64,000 bases of DNA from Bacillus spongiae (lineage in GTDB: Bacteria; Bacillota; Bacilli; Bacillales; Bacillaceae_K), in contig NZ_JBBAXC010000016.1 in NCBI RefSeq assembly GCF_037120725.1, positions 40,738-104,737 on the forward strand, in the 5' to 3' direction. Positions 28,121 through 37,146 of this stretch are shown piece by piece (position 1 is the first letter of the stretch; each line of letters starts with the position of its first letter). The notes beneath the pieces were generated by a model. The model had not been told where the DNA came from and ran no database searches. It saw only the letters and a list, made by a program, of their open reading frames with translations. The position numbers and the translations under genes are program-made.

Positions 28121-28158
28121 AAAAAGGAATTCACTCTTATTGTGTGAATTCTTTTTTA
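28121..28158. terminator. hairpin between ytzH and trmB, T-tailed on both strands
   Basis: GAATTCAC and GTGAATTC (28127-28134 and 28144-28151) extended by A/T pairs form a stem flanked by A5 and T6. On the plus strand it would stop a ytmP transcript that has crossed ytzH antisense; on the minus strand it would lie in the ytzH leader. Confidence 0.65.
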
Positions 28159-28243
28159 GATTATACAACTCGTAAAGAGGGTTGCATGAAGAGGGCTGTC
28201 ATGGTATGTTTTGAACGATACAACAAAAGAAAGGTGAGTCCTT

Positions 28244-28891
28244 ATGCGATTAAGACATAAACCCTGGGCGAAGGAAAAATTAAACTCTTTTCCTCAATAT
28301 TTCATTAGTGAACCGGAAAATAATAAAGGAAAATGGAGAGAATTATTTCAAAATGATTATCCCATTCATATAGAAGTTGGAACAGGAAAAGGAAAATTTG
28401 TAACGGGTATGGCGAAGGCTAACCCATTCATCAATTATATTGGAATTGAGTTGTACGAAAGTGTTGCTGTTACAGCATTAGATCGATTAATTGAAGCAGA
28501 ACTACCAAATTTAAAATTGTTAAGTGTTGATGCACGAAATTTATGTGATTTTTTTGCTGAAGGTGAAATTGATCGAGTGTATTTAAACTTCTCAGATCCT
28601 TGGCCTAAGTCCCGTCATGCGAAAAGGCGATTGACACATGAAGGGTTTCTTCGTATTTATGAGGAAATTCTTGTGAATGAAGGGGAAATTCACTTCAAAA
28701 CAGACAATCAGAAATTATTCGAATACTCCTTACAAAGTTTTTCTGCATATGGATTACGACTGAATTATGTAAGCTTAGATTTACACAAAAGCGACTTTGA
28801 AGGGAACATCATGACTGAGTATGAAGAAAAATTCTCAAGCATAGGGCAACGAATTTATCGGAGTGAAGTGCGTTATTTGAGAAAGAGATAA
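28244..28891 (+). CDS. trmB: tRNA (guanine-N7-)-methyltransferase
   Basis: A 215-residue SAM methyltransferase that makes m7G46 in t[18 protein letters not shown] at about residue 44 is the SAM site; [15 protein letters not shown] at about 118 is the TrmB signature; HFKTDNQ follows. The length equals the family's (213 in B. subtilis). AGAAAGGTGAG lies ahead of the ATG. It is monocistronic, with a terminator 20 bases after the stop. Confidence 0.97.
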   Translation: MRLRHKPWAKEKLNSFPQYFISEPENNKGKWRELFQNDYPIHIEVGTGKGKFVTGMAKANPFINYIGIELYESVAVTALDRLIEAELPNLKLLSVDARNLCDFFAEGEIDRVYLNFSDPWPKSRHAKRRLTHEGFLRIYEEILVNEGEIHFKTDNQKLFEYSLQSFSAYGLRLNYVSLDLHKSDFEGNIMTEYEEKFSSIGQRIYRSEVRYLRKR

Positions 28892-28910
28892 CTGTATGAC
28901 TGAATGAGAA

Positions 28911-28937
28911 AATGACCCTTATCGGGTCATTTTTTAA
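28911..28937 (+). terminator. terminator of trmB
   Basis: AATGACCC/GGGTCATT stem, 5-base loop, then a run of T. Confidence 0.85.
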
Positions 28938-29146
28938 TTTTCACAAACAATCTTTATTGAATGATGGAAAATTCTTCAAATACGTCGTCAAAATGACCAT
29001 GATTCTTTCATCCCATGCTTCTATATTCTATTATCCTTATTCTCGACTCCTCCATAAACTTGCAAAACCTTGATTTAAAGTGCATACAACAATTCTTTTT
29101 AAAAACAAAGACATGTTACAATGGGGAAAGAACAGGGGGGATTAAT

Positions 29147-29992
29147 ATGGAACAATTAACAATTGGTGATGTTACGTTTACTTGGTTACGGGGGGGCGTT
29201 ACTCACATGGACGGTGGTGCGATGTTTGGTGTAGTGCCTAAACCACTGTGGGAAAAGAAATATCGTTGCAACGAAAAAAATCAAATTGAACTTCGAACTG
29301 ATCCAATCTTTTTTCAGTATTATGGTAAAAACATCATGATCGAATCAGGTATTGGGATTAATCGATTAAATGATAAGCAAAAACGGAATTACGGTGTGTT
29401 GGAAGAATCAGCAGTACAAACCTCTCTGGCCGAATTAGGGGTTAAGCCAGAGGAAATCGATATAATTCTTATGACGCATATGCATTTTGACCATGCAAGC
29501 GGATTGACGAAAAGGGTGAATGGTGAATTGCAATCAGCATTTCCTTCCGCAACAATCTATACGACTCAAATGGAATGGAACGAAATGCGTGAGCCAAATA
29601 TTCGTTCTAAAAATACATATTGGAAAGATAATTGGGTTTCAATAGCACATCAAGTCAAAACATTTGAACAAGAACTAGAGATATTGCCAGGGTTAACAAT
29701 GATTCATACGGGGGGACATAGTGAAGGTCATGCCATCATTAAGTTTGAACTCGGTAATGAGACATTGCTTCATATGGCTGATATTATGCCAACGCATGCT
29801 CATACAAACCCTTTATGGGTACTTGCATATGATGATTATCCTATGACATCCATATACGCTAAAGAAAAGTGGATCACGGAGGCAATGGAAAATGAGTATT
29901 GGTTTTTATTCTATCACGATGCAGTATTCCGAGCGGTAAAGTGGAATCAAGAAGGCTCAGTAGTAGACGAATTACAGCGGGTTAAAAGATAA
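29147..29992 (+). CDS. ytnP: metallo-beta-lactamase-fold lactonase (YtnP)
   Basis: A 281-residue MBL-fold hydrolase. The zinc motif is [10 protein letters not shown] (HxHxDH), with later ligands in TGGHSEGH and HMAD. B. subtilis YtnP degrades N-acyl homoserine lactone-type and streptomycete signals. The ATG at 29147, after ACAGGGGGG, gives the same length as YtnP; longer upstream frames lack a site. It has its own TACAAT (about 29117) and a terminator. Confidence 0.88.
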   Translation: MEQLTIGDVTFTWLRGGVTHMDGGAMFGVVPKPLWEKKYRCNEKNQIELRTDPIFFQYYGKNIMIESGIGINRLNDKQKRNYGVLEESAVQTSLAELGVKPEEIDIILMTHMHFDHASGLTKRVNGELQSAFPSATIYTTQMEWNEMREPNIRSKNTYWKDNWVSIAHQVKTFEQELEILPGLTMIHTGGHSEGHAIIKFELGNETLLHMADIMPTHAHTNPLWVLAYDDYPMTSIYAKEKWITEAMENEYWFLFYHDAVFRAVKWNQEGSVVDELQRVKR

Positions 29993-30010
29993 AAAATAAA
30001 TAAGCTTAAG

Positions 30011-30054
30011 AAGAGTGAGTTGGCCTTATGAATGTACCTACTCACTCTTTTTGA
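30011..30054. terminator. terminator of ytnP
   Basis: AAGAGTGAGT and ACTCACTCTT form a 10-bp stem with a 19-base loop, then T-rich sequence. Confidence 0.7.
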
Positions 30055-30110
30055 AGTTATGGAATTTATTTGGTCAAGGGGATGAAATACATTGGCCATT
30101 TCTCTTCATT

Positions 30111-30428
30111 TTAATTTTTTATTAATGAGATATCCATTATCGTTCCGGTGTGAGCATCGGCAATAAATTCATAATGCTCATTGTTGCCATTTCGATGCCT
30201 TGAAATTCCTCCACGGTATATTTTTGATGTCATCGGAGTGATTTCATAATTTTCAGGTTCCATATGAATCCAGGAACCATTTATCGGCCCTTTGGCTTTA
30301 AAGGTATCTTTTACTTTTTGAAGGACTTTTTCCGATGAAATATACGTTTTTGTTTTCGTACTTTCTCTCAATAAATAAACACTCGTTATCCCAACTGCTG
30401 CTCCTATAAGAAAAGGTTTCCAGTTCAT
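30111..30428 (-). CDS. ytzB: membrane-anchored PepSY-like small protein (YtzB)
   Basis: A 105-residue protein. Residues 3-20 (WKPFLIGAAVGITSVYLL) are a single hydrophobic segment, followed by a PepSY-type domain that resembles inhibitory propeptide regions and ends with the pattern HYEFIADAHTGTIMDIS. Function is unknown. The start is the ATG at 30428, seven bases after GGAGGG. B. subtilis has a similar gene, ytzB, next to ytoP. Confidence 0.75.
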   Translation of the reverse strand: MNWKPFLIGAAVGITSVYLLRESTKTKTYISSEKVLQKVKDTFKAKGPINGSWIHMEPENYEITPMTSKIYRGGISRHRNGNNEHYEFIADAHTGTIMDISLIKN

Positions 30429-30557
30429 CCACATTCCCTCCAATTTAGCCTAATAAAATAAGTATACAAGACTTTTTTCTAGTCTTCACCTCAAAAGTGG
30501 TAACAAAACCAATTCTTCAGTACAATAAGAGGTATACATAAAAAAAGGAGCATGATG

Positions 30558-31631
30558 ATGAATAACGAAACACGTCAATTATTTCAAACATTAACTGAAT
30601 TACCTGGCGCTCCAGGTAATGAACATTTGGTTCGTAAGTTTATGAAAGAGCAACTAAGCCAATATTCAGATGAAATTATTCAAGATGGATTAGGTAGTAT
30701 TTTTGGAATTAAAAGAGGAGAGACAGATGGACCATCTGTGATGGTAGCAGGCCATATGGATGAAGTAGGATTTATGGTCACTTCCATTACAGAGAATGGA
30801 ATGCTTCGTTTTCAAACACTAGGTGGCTGGTGGAGTCAAGTGTTATTAGCACAGCGAGTTCAAATTTTGACAGATAAAGGTCCTATTATTGGCGTCATAG
30901 GCTCCATTCCACCACATTTATTATCTGAAGAAAAGAGACGTAAGCCAATGGAAATAAAAAATATGCTTATTGATATTGGAGCGGATAATAAAGAGAATGC
31001 TGTGGAAATTGGGATAAAACCAGGTCAACAAATTGTTCCGATATGCCCATTTACCCCGATGGCTAATGACAAGAAAATTTTAGCTAAGGCTTGGGACAAT
31101 CGTTATGGATGTGGATTAGCGATTGAACTATTGAAAGAGCTAGAGGGTGAAAAGCTTCCTAATACCCTTTATTCAGGTGCAACGGTTCAAGAAGAGGTTG
31201 GTCTTCGTGGGGCTCAAACGGCTGCTTCAATGATTAACCCTGATATTTTCTTTGCTTTAGATGCAAGCCCAGCAAATGATATGTCTGGAGATAAAAATGA
31301 ATTTGGCCAATTAGGACAAGGGGCATTATTGCGAATCCTTGACCGCTCAATGGTGACCCATAAAGGAATGCGTGAATTTGTCCTGGATACAGCCGAAACA
31401 CATGATATACCATATCAATACTTTGTATCTCAAGGAGGTACAGATGCTGGAAGAGTCCATATGTCAAATGAAGGGGTTCCGAGTGCAGTAATTGGCATTT
31501 GCTCACGTTATATTCACACACATGCATCGATGATTCATGTTGATGATTATGCAGCTGCAAAAGAATTAATAGTAAAATTAGTTAAATCGTGTGATCATGC
31601 TACAATAAAAAGCATTCGTCAAAATAGTTAA
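30558..31631 (+). CDS. ytoP: M42-family aminopeptidase (YtoP)
   Basis: A 357-residue zinc aminopeptidase of the glutamyl aminopeptidase/endoglucanase M family. [10 protein letters not shown] near residue 66, WDNRYGCG near 180, and QEEVGLRGA near 213 carry the metal ligands and catalytic glutamate. The start is ambiguous (three ATG codons at 30552, 30555, 30558); 30558 is best spaced from AAGGAG. It degrades peptides in the cytoplasm. Confidence 0.9.
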   Translation: MNNETRQLFQTLTELPGAPGNEHLVRKFMKEQLSQYSDEIIQDGLGSIFGIKRGETDGPSVMVAGHMDEVGFMVTSITENGMLRFQTLGGWWSQVLLAQRVQILTDKGPIIGVIGSIPPHLLSEEKRRKPMEIKNMLIDIGADNKENAVEIGIKPGQQIVPICPFTPMANDKKILAKAWDNRYGCGLAIELLKELEGEKLPNTLYSGATVQEEVGLRGAQTAASMINPDIFFALDASPANDMSGDKNEFGQLGQGALLRILDRSMVTHKGMREFVLDTAETHDIPYQYFVSQGGTDAGRVHMSNEGVPSAVIGICSRYIHTHASMIHVDDYAAAKELIVKLVKSCDHATIKSIRQNS

Positions 31632-31639
31632 ACATAAAA

Positions 31640-31668
31640 AGCCTAAGCTATTGCTTAGGCTCTTATTA
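31640..31668 (+). terminator. terminator of ytoP
   Basis: Perfect 9-bp stem AGCCTAAGC/GCTTAGGCT with a 4-base loop. The T run is short (CTTATTAT). Confidence 0.75.
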
Positions 31669-31696
31669 TATACCTTAGAAAAAAGGAGAAGAGAAA

Positions 31697-32215
31697 TTGA
31701 AAGTAGCGATTGGTTCAACAAATCCGACGAAAGTTCTAGCTGTAGAAGAGGCTTTTATTAAGAATGGATATACTCTTAACGTTTTGGCAACAAGCACAAA
31801 TTCTGGAGTACGAGAACAGCCAATGACCGATGAAGAAACATTAATTGGCGCAATGAATCGTGCTGAAAATGCCAGAGTGAAGGAAGCGGCCATGATTGGA
31901 ATTGGGCTTGAAGGTGGCGTGACGGAAACATCATTTGGGTTAATGCTCTGCAACTGGGGAGCACTTTCTTTAGAAGGACAGCCCCCTATTATTGCAGGCG
32001 GTGCGCGCTTTTTATTGCCAGAGGAAATTGCTGTTCGCCTTAGAAGTGGTGAGGAGTTAGGAATGGTGATGGATGAGTATAGCCATAAGAGTGATGTGGG
32101 AAAAAAAGAAGGCGCAGTTGGATTTTTCACTAACGAAAAAGTTACAAGAAAAGGAATGTTTGAGCACGTTATGAATTTACTAATTGGTCAATGGGAGTTC
32201 AAAAAGATTAGGTAG
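31697..32215 (+). CDS. non-canonical purine NTP phosphatase (DUF84/YjjX family)
   Basis: A 172-residue protein with MKVAIGSTNPTKVLAVEEAF at the N-terminus, the nucleotide-loop signature of inosine/xanthosine triphosphatases, and later GLEGGV. The family removes ITP and XTP from the nucleotide pool. The start is TTG, with AAAAGGAGAAG at good distance. It lies 65 bases after ytoP, beyond a terminator. Confidence 0.82.
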   Translation: MKVAIGSTNPTKVLAVEEAFIKNGYTLNVLATSTNSGVREQPMTDEETLIGAMNRAENARVKEAAMIGIGLEGGVTETSFGLMLCNWGALSLEGQPPIIAGGARFLLPEEIAVRLRSGEELGMVMDEYSHKSDVGKKEGAVGFFTNEKVTRKGMFEHVMNLLIGQWEFKKIR

Positions 32216-32299
32216 AAAACAATTGTTAAATCACAACTTACTGTTAATGGAGAATAGGGAGGATAGTCCTATTACATAAAGATGTTACTATATGATGGA

Positions 32300-32328
32300 T
32301 TGTAGCTGTATATAGAAAATATTAGTAT
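32300..32328 (+). promoter_or_regulatory. possible promoter of the pbpC-like gene
   Basis: TTGTAG (32300-32305) and TAGTAT (32323-32328) are 17 bases apart. The match is moderate, but the start of transcription would fall just before the stem-loop at 32343. Confidence 0.4.
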
Positions 32329-32342
32329 TTTCTATTGTAAAA

Positions 32343-32374
32343 TGTCCTTGTTTTTGAAAAAATAAACAAGGACA
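32343..32374. promoter_or_regulatory. 11-bp inverted repeat in the leader of the pbpC-like gene
   Basis: TGTCCTTGTTT (32343-32353) and AAACAAGGACA (32364-32374) are perfect complements with a 10-base AT-rich loop. No T run follows on the plus strand, so it is not a terminator for that strand. It sits directly before the ribosome site. Confidence 0.6.
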
Positions 32375-32400
32375 GAATGAAAAGGGGAGTGTCAGTCAAG

Positions 32401-34401
32401 ATGGTTAAAAAAATAATGCTCGTTTGTCTTTTTGCTACGCTTAGTATCATAGTAGCAGGATGTCAAAAGGAAGCAAAGCCCGATGAAAGACTGGAGGAAT
32501 ATGTAGAACTTTGGAATCAGGAAAAGTTCGATGATATGTTTAAATCGTATTTGTCCTCGGAGACGAAAGCAACATTTAAGGAAGAGGAATTTACGACAAG
32601 ATACAAGAAAATATATCAAGATTTAGAAATAAAAAATATAAATGTTTCCTTTAAGAAACCTGAAAAAGAAGTAGATTGGGAAAAGGAAACTAATGCTGAA
32701 TTTTCATTGACTATTGCAATGGATTCGTTAGCTGGAGAAATAAAATATGAGGAAAAAGTTCAATTAATAAAGGAAGAAGATAATGATCAACAAAACTGGT
32801 ATATTGAATGGCAACCCTCCTTCATCCTACCTGGTTTAGAAAAGGGAGATAAGGTCGGCATTAAAAGTACAGAAGCAAAACGAGGCGAAATATACGACCG
32901 CAACCAACAGCCATTGGCTATTAATGGAGAGGCATTTGAAATTGGAGTTGTTCCAAAGGATTTTAATGAAGGAGATGTTGATAAGCTAGCTTCTTTATTA
33001 GGAATAACTCCTTCCTTTATACAAGAACAGTTAAATCAAAGCTGGGTTCAACCAGATCATTTCGTACCGATCAGAAAAATCCCACTGTCACAAGAATCAC
33101 TAGCGTTAGAAATTACTGAATTACTTGGGGAAAGCTCCCTTAGAAGAGTGGAGGCTAGAGAGTATCCATTAGGAGAATCGGCTGCTCATTTGACGGGGTA
33201 TATCGGTAATATAAGTGCCGAAAAGCTAGAAGAGTTACAGGGTGAGGGGTATACGGCACAATCCTTAATTGGAATTCGTGGAGCCGAACAGCTTTTCGAA
33301 GAACAACTAAGAGGAATAGAGGGCCAAGTTATATTTATTACAAAAGAGTCTGAAGAAGTAATTACTGTCGCTGAAAAAGTAGCTCAGGACGGTGAAAATA
33401 TTTCGTTAACCCTCGATGGAGAAATGCAAAAAAAACTATTTGAAGAGATGAAGGGGGAAGTAGGAACAGCTGCTGCCATTCATCCGCAAACAGGAGAAGC
33501 GTTATCTCTCGTTAGTACTCCTTCGTTTGATCCTAATAAGTTTGTCTTAGGTATTTCTTCAAGTGATTATGAAAATCTTCAATCTAATCCAGATAATCCG
33601 TTACTAACGAGGTTTAGCACCACTTATTCTCCAGGCTCAACGATGAAGGCAGTTACTGCAGCCGTTGGACTTATGGCAGGGACATTAGACCCTGATCAAG
33701 CTCTTGAGATTCATGGAAAAGAGTGGAGTGATGAGGCTTTTGGAAATTATAAAGTTGTCCGAGTATATGCTACTGATTCATCCGTTGATCTAGAAAGTGC
33801 TTTAAAATATTCGGATAATATCTATTTTGCTCGAACTGGCTTAGATATGGGGGCTCAAACTTTTATAGATGGTTTGAAGAACTTTGGGTTTGGAGAAGAA
33901 GTACCTTTTACGTACCCTACAAAGCAATCTCAAATTTCTAACGATGGAACAATTTCAAGTGATGTACAGCTTGCTGACTCTGCGTTTGGTCAAGGTGAAA
34001 TACTTATGAGCATCGTACACTTAGCAAGTGCTTATGGTGGAATTATTAATGATGGAACGATGATGAAGCCTGTTTTGCTTCAGGATGAAGAACAAGGTGT
34101 ATGGAAGGAAAACTTACTAACGAAAGAGCAATCTGACCTTTTAAAAGAAAATCTCAGGAAGGTTGTTTCAGATGGAATTGCAAATAATGCAGAAGTTGAA
34201 GGGAAAGAAATAGCTGGTAAAACAGGCACAGCTGAAATCAAATTACAGCAGGGAGAAAAAGGAAAAGAAAATGGTTTATTCGTTTCGTATGACCAAAACG
34301 ATCCAACAATGGTGTTAGCTATCTTACTGGAAGGTGTAGAAGATCGAGGCGGTAGTACTGGAACGATAGAGGTCGCAAAGAGATTTTATCAAAACTGGTA
34401 A
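32401..34401 (+). CDS. pbpC: class B penicillin-binding protein 3-like lipoprotein
   Basis: A 666-residue transpeptidase that crosslinks peptidoglycan. The N-terminus is a lipoprotein signal with lipobox VAGC (about residue 21). Residues 30-150 are an NTF2-like MecA_N domain, then a dimerization domain, then transpeptidase: SxxK at S413 in GSTMK, SDN in YSDNIYF, KTG at K607 in AGKTGTAE. Length and layout match B. subtilis PbpC (PBP3, 668) and staphylococcal PBP2a. The ATG at 32401 has AAAGGGGAG upstream. Such low-affinity relatives can confer beta-lactam tolerance. Confidence 0.88.
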   Translation: MVKKIMLVCLFATLSIIVAGCQKEAKPDERLEEYVELWNQEKFDDMFKSYLSSETKATFKEEEFTTRYKKIYQDLEIKNINVSFKKPEKEVDWEKETNAEFSLTIAMDSLAGEIKYEEKVQLIKEEDNDQQNWYIEWQPSFILPGLEKGDKVGIKSTEAKRGEIYDRNQQPLAINGEAFEIGVVPKDFNEGDVDKLASLLGITPSFIQEQLNQSWVQPDHFVPIRKIPLSQESLALEITELLGESSLRRVEAREYPLGESAAHLTGYIGNISAEKLEELQGEGYTAQSLIGIRGAEQLFEEQLRGIEGQVIFITKESEEVITVAEKVAQDGENISLTLDGEMQKKLFEEMKGEVGTAAAIHPQTGEALSLVSTPSFDPNKFVLGISSSDYENLQSNPDNPLLTRFSTTYSPGSTMKAVTAAVGLMAGTLDPDQALEIHGKEWSDEAFGNYKVVRVYATDSSVDLESALKYSDNIYFARTGLDMGAQTFIDGLKNFGFGEEVPFTYPTKQSQISNDGTISSDVQLADSAFGQGEILMSIVHLASAYGGIINDGTMMKPVLLQDEEQGVWKENLLTKEQSDLLKENLRKVVSDGIANNAEVEGKEIAGKTGTAEIKLQQGEKGKENGLFVSYDQNDPTMVLAILLEGVEDRGGSTGTIEVAKRFYQNW

Positions 34402-34449
34402 GTTAATAAGACGTTTCCTCTTTTTATTTGATCAAAAAATATATAAGTA

Positions 34450-34486
34450 AGAGGGAGGCTCTTAATAGAAGCCTCCCTCTTTTATT
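34450..34486 (+). terminator. terminator of the pbpC-like gene
   Basis: AGAGGGAGGC/GCCTCCCTCT stem with an 11-base loop, then TTTATTTG. Confidence 0.9.
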
Positions 34487-34574
34487 TGATTACTTTTTAA
34501 ATATAAGAATTAATGACAGTGTGCTATGATAGTAGATAAATAAGTTTTTTGAAATGACAACAGGAGTGAACAAG

Positions 34575-35630
34575 ATGAATCTTTTCTTAACAGGATCTAC
34601 AGGTTTTCTAGGTGGAAAATTGATCAAAAACCTTTTGCAAAATAAGATAGATCAAGTGTTTATTTTAGTTAGAAATCGTGAGAAGGCAGAGAAATTAAGA
34701 GCGTCATTTGAACATGAATTACAATCAAAAATTCATATTCTTAAAGGGGATGTCACTCTTCCAAATGCGGGACTAAGTCATGAGGAAATTGAGAGTTTAA
34801 CGGGAAAAATCGATGGAATTTATCACTTAGCTGCCCTTGTAAAATTTGATTTGGACCTGAGAGAAGAATTGTTTACTATTAACTACGATGGAACGAAGAA
34901 CATTCTTGAATTAGCTGAGCGTTTAAAGGTAAGGAAATTTTATTATGTCAGTACAGCTTATACGGTTGGAAAGTCTTCAATGGGCGTTGAAAAGTTATAT
35001 CAGATGGATAATGAATTCAATAACCCATATGAGGAAAGTAAAGCAAAAGCTGAGCATTTAGTGTTTTCTTATCAAGAAAAAATGGATGTGTCGATTTTCC
35101 GACCAGCTATTATCGTCGGAGATTCTAAAAATGGTGAAGCAGATTCACAATTCACATTGTACGGCTTTATGAGAGCTTTAGATGTGTTTAAACGAAAAGT
35201 GGCTAGACGACAAAGAGAAGCTCGAACGTATCGATTAATAGCAGAACAAAATGGTACATCGAACTTGGTACCGGTAGATTATGTTGCGGATATTTTAAGC
35301 TTAGCTCCTGAAAAAGCTCGAAAAAATCAAATTTATCATATCACCAATCCTAATCCACCTCTAAATAGTCGTCTTCTAGATATGTTAAAAACGACCTTGC
35401 AATTCAGTAATTTAGACGTTGTGGAAGATTCGCAATTAGTAGAGTTGGATGCAGAAGAAGTTAAATTGAACGGTCTTATAGAAGTATTTAAAACGTATCT
35501 ATCAAGAGATATTACTTTTGAAGACAGGAATACTCAAGAGTTGATTAAAGATACGAAGGTAGTTCACTTGGAATTAACGGACAAAACTATTGATATGATT
35601 ATTAAGGCTGCTAGGCTACAGAAAGTGTAA
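34575..35630 (+). CDS. extended SDR, thioester-reductase-like NAD(P) protein
   Basis: A 351-residue extended short-chain dehydrogenase. TGSTGFLGG at residues about 6-14 is the nucleotide loop, and the active-site tyrosine and lysine are in YEESKAKAE. The region before it (YYVSTAYTVG) is typical of thioester reductase/male-sterility-type domains that reduce acyl thioesters, but those usually need a carrier partner, and none is near. Substrate unknown. I used the ATG at 34575, after ACAGGAG; an upstream ATG at 34554 lacks a site. It is monocistronic. Confidence 0.8.
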   Translation: MNLFLTGSTGFLGGKLIKNLLQNKIDQVFILVRNREKAEKLRASFEHELQSKIHILKGDVTLPNAGLSHEEIESLTGKIDGIYHLAALVKFDLDLREELFTINYDGTKNILELAERLKVRKFYYVSTAYTVGKSSMGVEKLYQMDNEFNNPYEESKAKAEHLVFSYQEKMDVSIFRPAIIVGDSKNGEADSQFTLYGFMRALDVFKRKVARRQREARTYRLIAEQNGTSNLVPVDYVADILSLAPEKARKNQIYHITNPNPPLNSRLLDMLKTTLQFSNLDVVEDSQLVELDAEEVKLNGLIEVFKTYLSRDITFEDRNTQELIKDTKVVHLELTDKTIDMIIKAARLQKV

Positions 35631-35759
35631 AACAAGTAAGAAATAAAGACAAATTTCTTTGCTATGAATTACTTTGTATAGGTAAGTAATGCGTTCTTTA
35701 GAAAAAGTTTTATCAATAATACCTTGTAAATCTTTTTCATTTCTTAACTAGAAATGTGA

Positions 35760-35906
35760 AAGGTTCTACAGCAGCAACCCTATGGAAGTTCGTATTTAAA
35801 TGAAGCATCCTCCTCGGCTATTTGGGAGAAACATAAAATAGTAGCTATTACATTCACAGATGTAGATGACAAATACCTTGTTTCTATATTTTTTCGTTCG
35901 TTTTAG
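35760..35906 (+). pseudogene. possible start-less gene remnant
   Basis: An open frame of 48 codons before TAG has a protein-like stretch (EKHKIVAITFTDVDDKYLVS) but no start codon and no ribosome site. It could be the remains of a lost gene in this 379-base gap, or chance. Confidence 0.2.
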
Positions 35907-35965
35907 AAATAGTCTAGTAAAACTATTCTGTGAGCCTTCACGGTGAAATGGGAAGGCAATTATAT

Positions 35966-36001
35966 AAAAAAGCTTGAGAGAATTTTCTTTCAAGCTTTTT
36001 T
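35966..36001. terminator. terminator of ytoQ (bidirectional)
   Basis: The 12-bp arms AAAAAAGCTTGA and TCAAGCTTTTTT are perfectly complementary. It sits nine bases from the ytoQ stop codon. Confidence 0.85.
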
Positions 36002-36009
36002 CCTAAGGT

Positions 36010-36456
36010 TTACTTCTTGTCAAAGACATAAGAAACGACTTGTAAGGCTTGGTCGACTGTTTCAACAGTGACATTAGCTTTCCGAGACAGCTCCTTTAAT
36101 GGATGGTGCAAGTTTTCAGGTCGTATAAGGATAAGAGGTTTTCCTAAAGCTAAGGCCGTCGCAGCATCCATAGCACTATTCCATTGCTTGTATTTTTCAC
36201 CAAACAAGGCAATTACGATATCTGATTTTTCCATTAATACTTGAGTACGAAAGTTGTTAATACTAGAAGCAATATCATCTTTGATTAAATTGTTTGGTTG
36301 TGTCCCTAGTATTTCCTCTCCGATTGAATCGGAGCGTTCGTGATTTTCCATTGGTCCTACAAAAGTGAGGGGAAGAGATAATGAAGCGGATTTAGTCTTT
36401 ACTTCTTCTCTCCATGTACTATGGATTTCTCCAGCTAAATATACAGTTATATTCAA
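36010..36456 (-). CDS. ytoQ: YtoQ family protein
   Basis: A 148-residue protein, the same length as B. subtilis YtoQ, beginning MNITVYLAGEIHSTWREE. It has a nucleoside 2-deoxyribosyltransferase-like look: VYLAGEIHS at the N-terminus, SDIVIALFGEKYKQWN, and GKPLILIRPE. The family is uncharacterised, so a nucleotide-sugar role is inference. AGGAGG lies before the ATG. It is monocistronic, ending at the bidirectional terminator. Confidence 0.85.
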   Translation of the reverse strand: MNITVYLAGEIHSTWREEVKTKSASLSLPLTFVGPMENHERSDSIGEEILGTQPNNLIKDDIASSINNFRTQVLMEKSDIVIALFGEKYKQWNSAMDAATALALGKPLILIRPENLHHPLKELSRKANVTVETVDQALQVVSYVFDKK

Positions 36457-36576
36457 GGTATTTCCTCCTTATTTTCATCTGCTTTTATTGTAACATAGTT
36501 GCTTTTTGACAGAGTTGTCAATCATCTAGTCAAAAGGTAATATAGAATTAGTCCTATATTACTCAGGAGGATGATT

Positions 36577-37086
36577 ATGTATAACAAAAAAATAGCTATT
36601 GTAATGATGGTATTGATTCTATTCTTGTCAGCATGTAGTGCAACAGAAGAAGAAAATATAGAAGATGCAAAACAAAAGGTGGAATTATCTTTTGAAGAAC
36701 CTACTAAAAAAAGAAACGAAAAGGCAGAAGGTCTATCTTTTTATACCCCATTCAGAATGAAAGTAGTAGAAGAAACACAAAATAATCTTATCCTTGAAAA
36801 GGGGTCAAATACGTATATAATGTTTTACAATCGAAATGAAGATGAGGAAAGTACTTTATTGTACGAGCTGTCGAAAGAAGGGCAATCGGATTTTCTCATT
36901 GAAGAGGTGTATGAAGGAAAAGAACGTTTTGGTTATTTTCTTGTCAGTGAAGAAAGTCATGAAAATGTTCAGGTCATCGTTGGGATTGGCGGCTCTAAAA
37001 TCACGACAATCACCTCAATGTCGGATTTGCCGAAGACAGCAGAATTAATGATGAAGATGGTTTCATCTATTGAATTCAAGAAATAA
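36577..37086 (+). CDS. lipoprotein of unknown function
   Basis: A 169-residue protein with a lipoprotein signal peptide and lipobox LSAC at about residue 21. The mature part is acidic and predicted to be alpha/beta, without a recognised domain. The ATG at 36577, six bases after AGGAGG, is chosen over the ATG at 36571, which abuts the site. The gene is followed after 60 bases by a PTS-type permease, but co-transcription is not evident. Confidence 0.7.
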   Translation: MYNKKIAIVMMVLILFLSACSATEEENIEDAKQKVELSFEEPTKKRNEKAEGLSFYTPFRMKVVEETQNNLILEKGSNTYIMFYNRNEDEESTLLYELSKEGQSDFLIEEVYEGKERFGYFLVSEESHENVQVIVGIGGSKITTITSMSDLPKTAELMMKMVSSIEFKK

Positions 37087-37146
37087 AATATCCTAACATA
37101 CTTGTCTTTTTAATCGTGATGGATTTACGAGATTGTGGAGGGAATA

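Noticed and set aside
31234..31560. 108-residue minus-strand frame in ytoP
   Set aside because: It is the antisense shadow of ytoP, which has conserved active-site motifs.
35796..35993. 65-residue minus-strand frame in the 379-base gap
   Set aside because: It overlaps the terminator at 35966-36001 and its composition is not protein-like.
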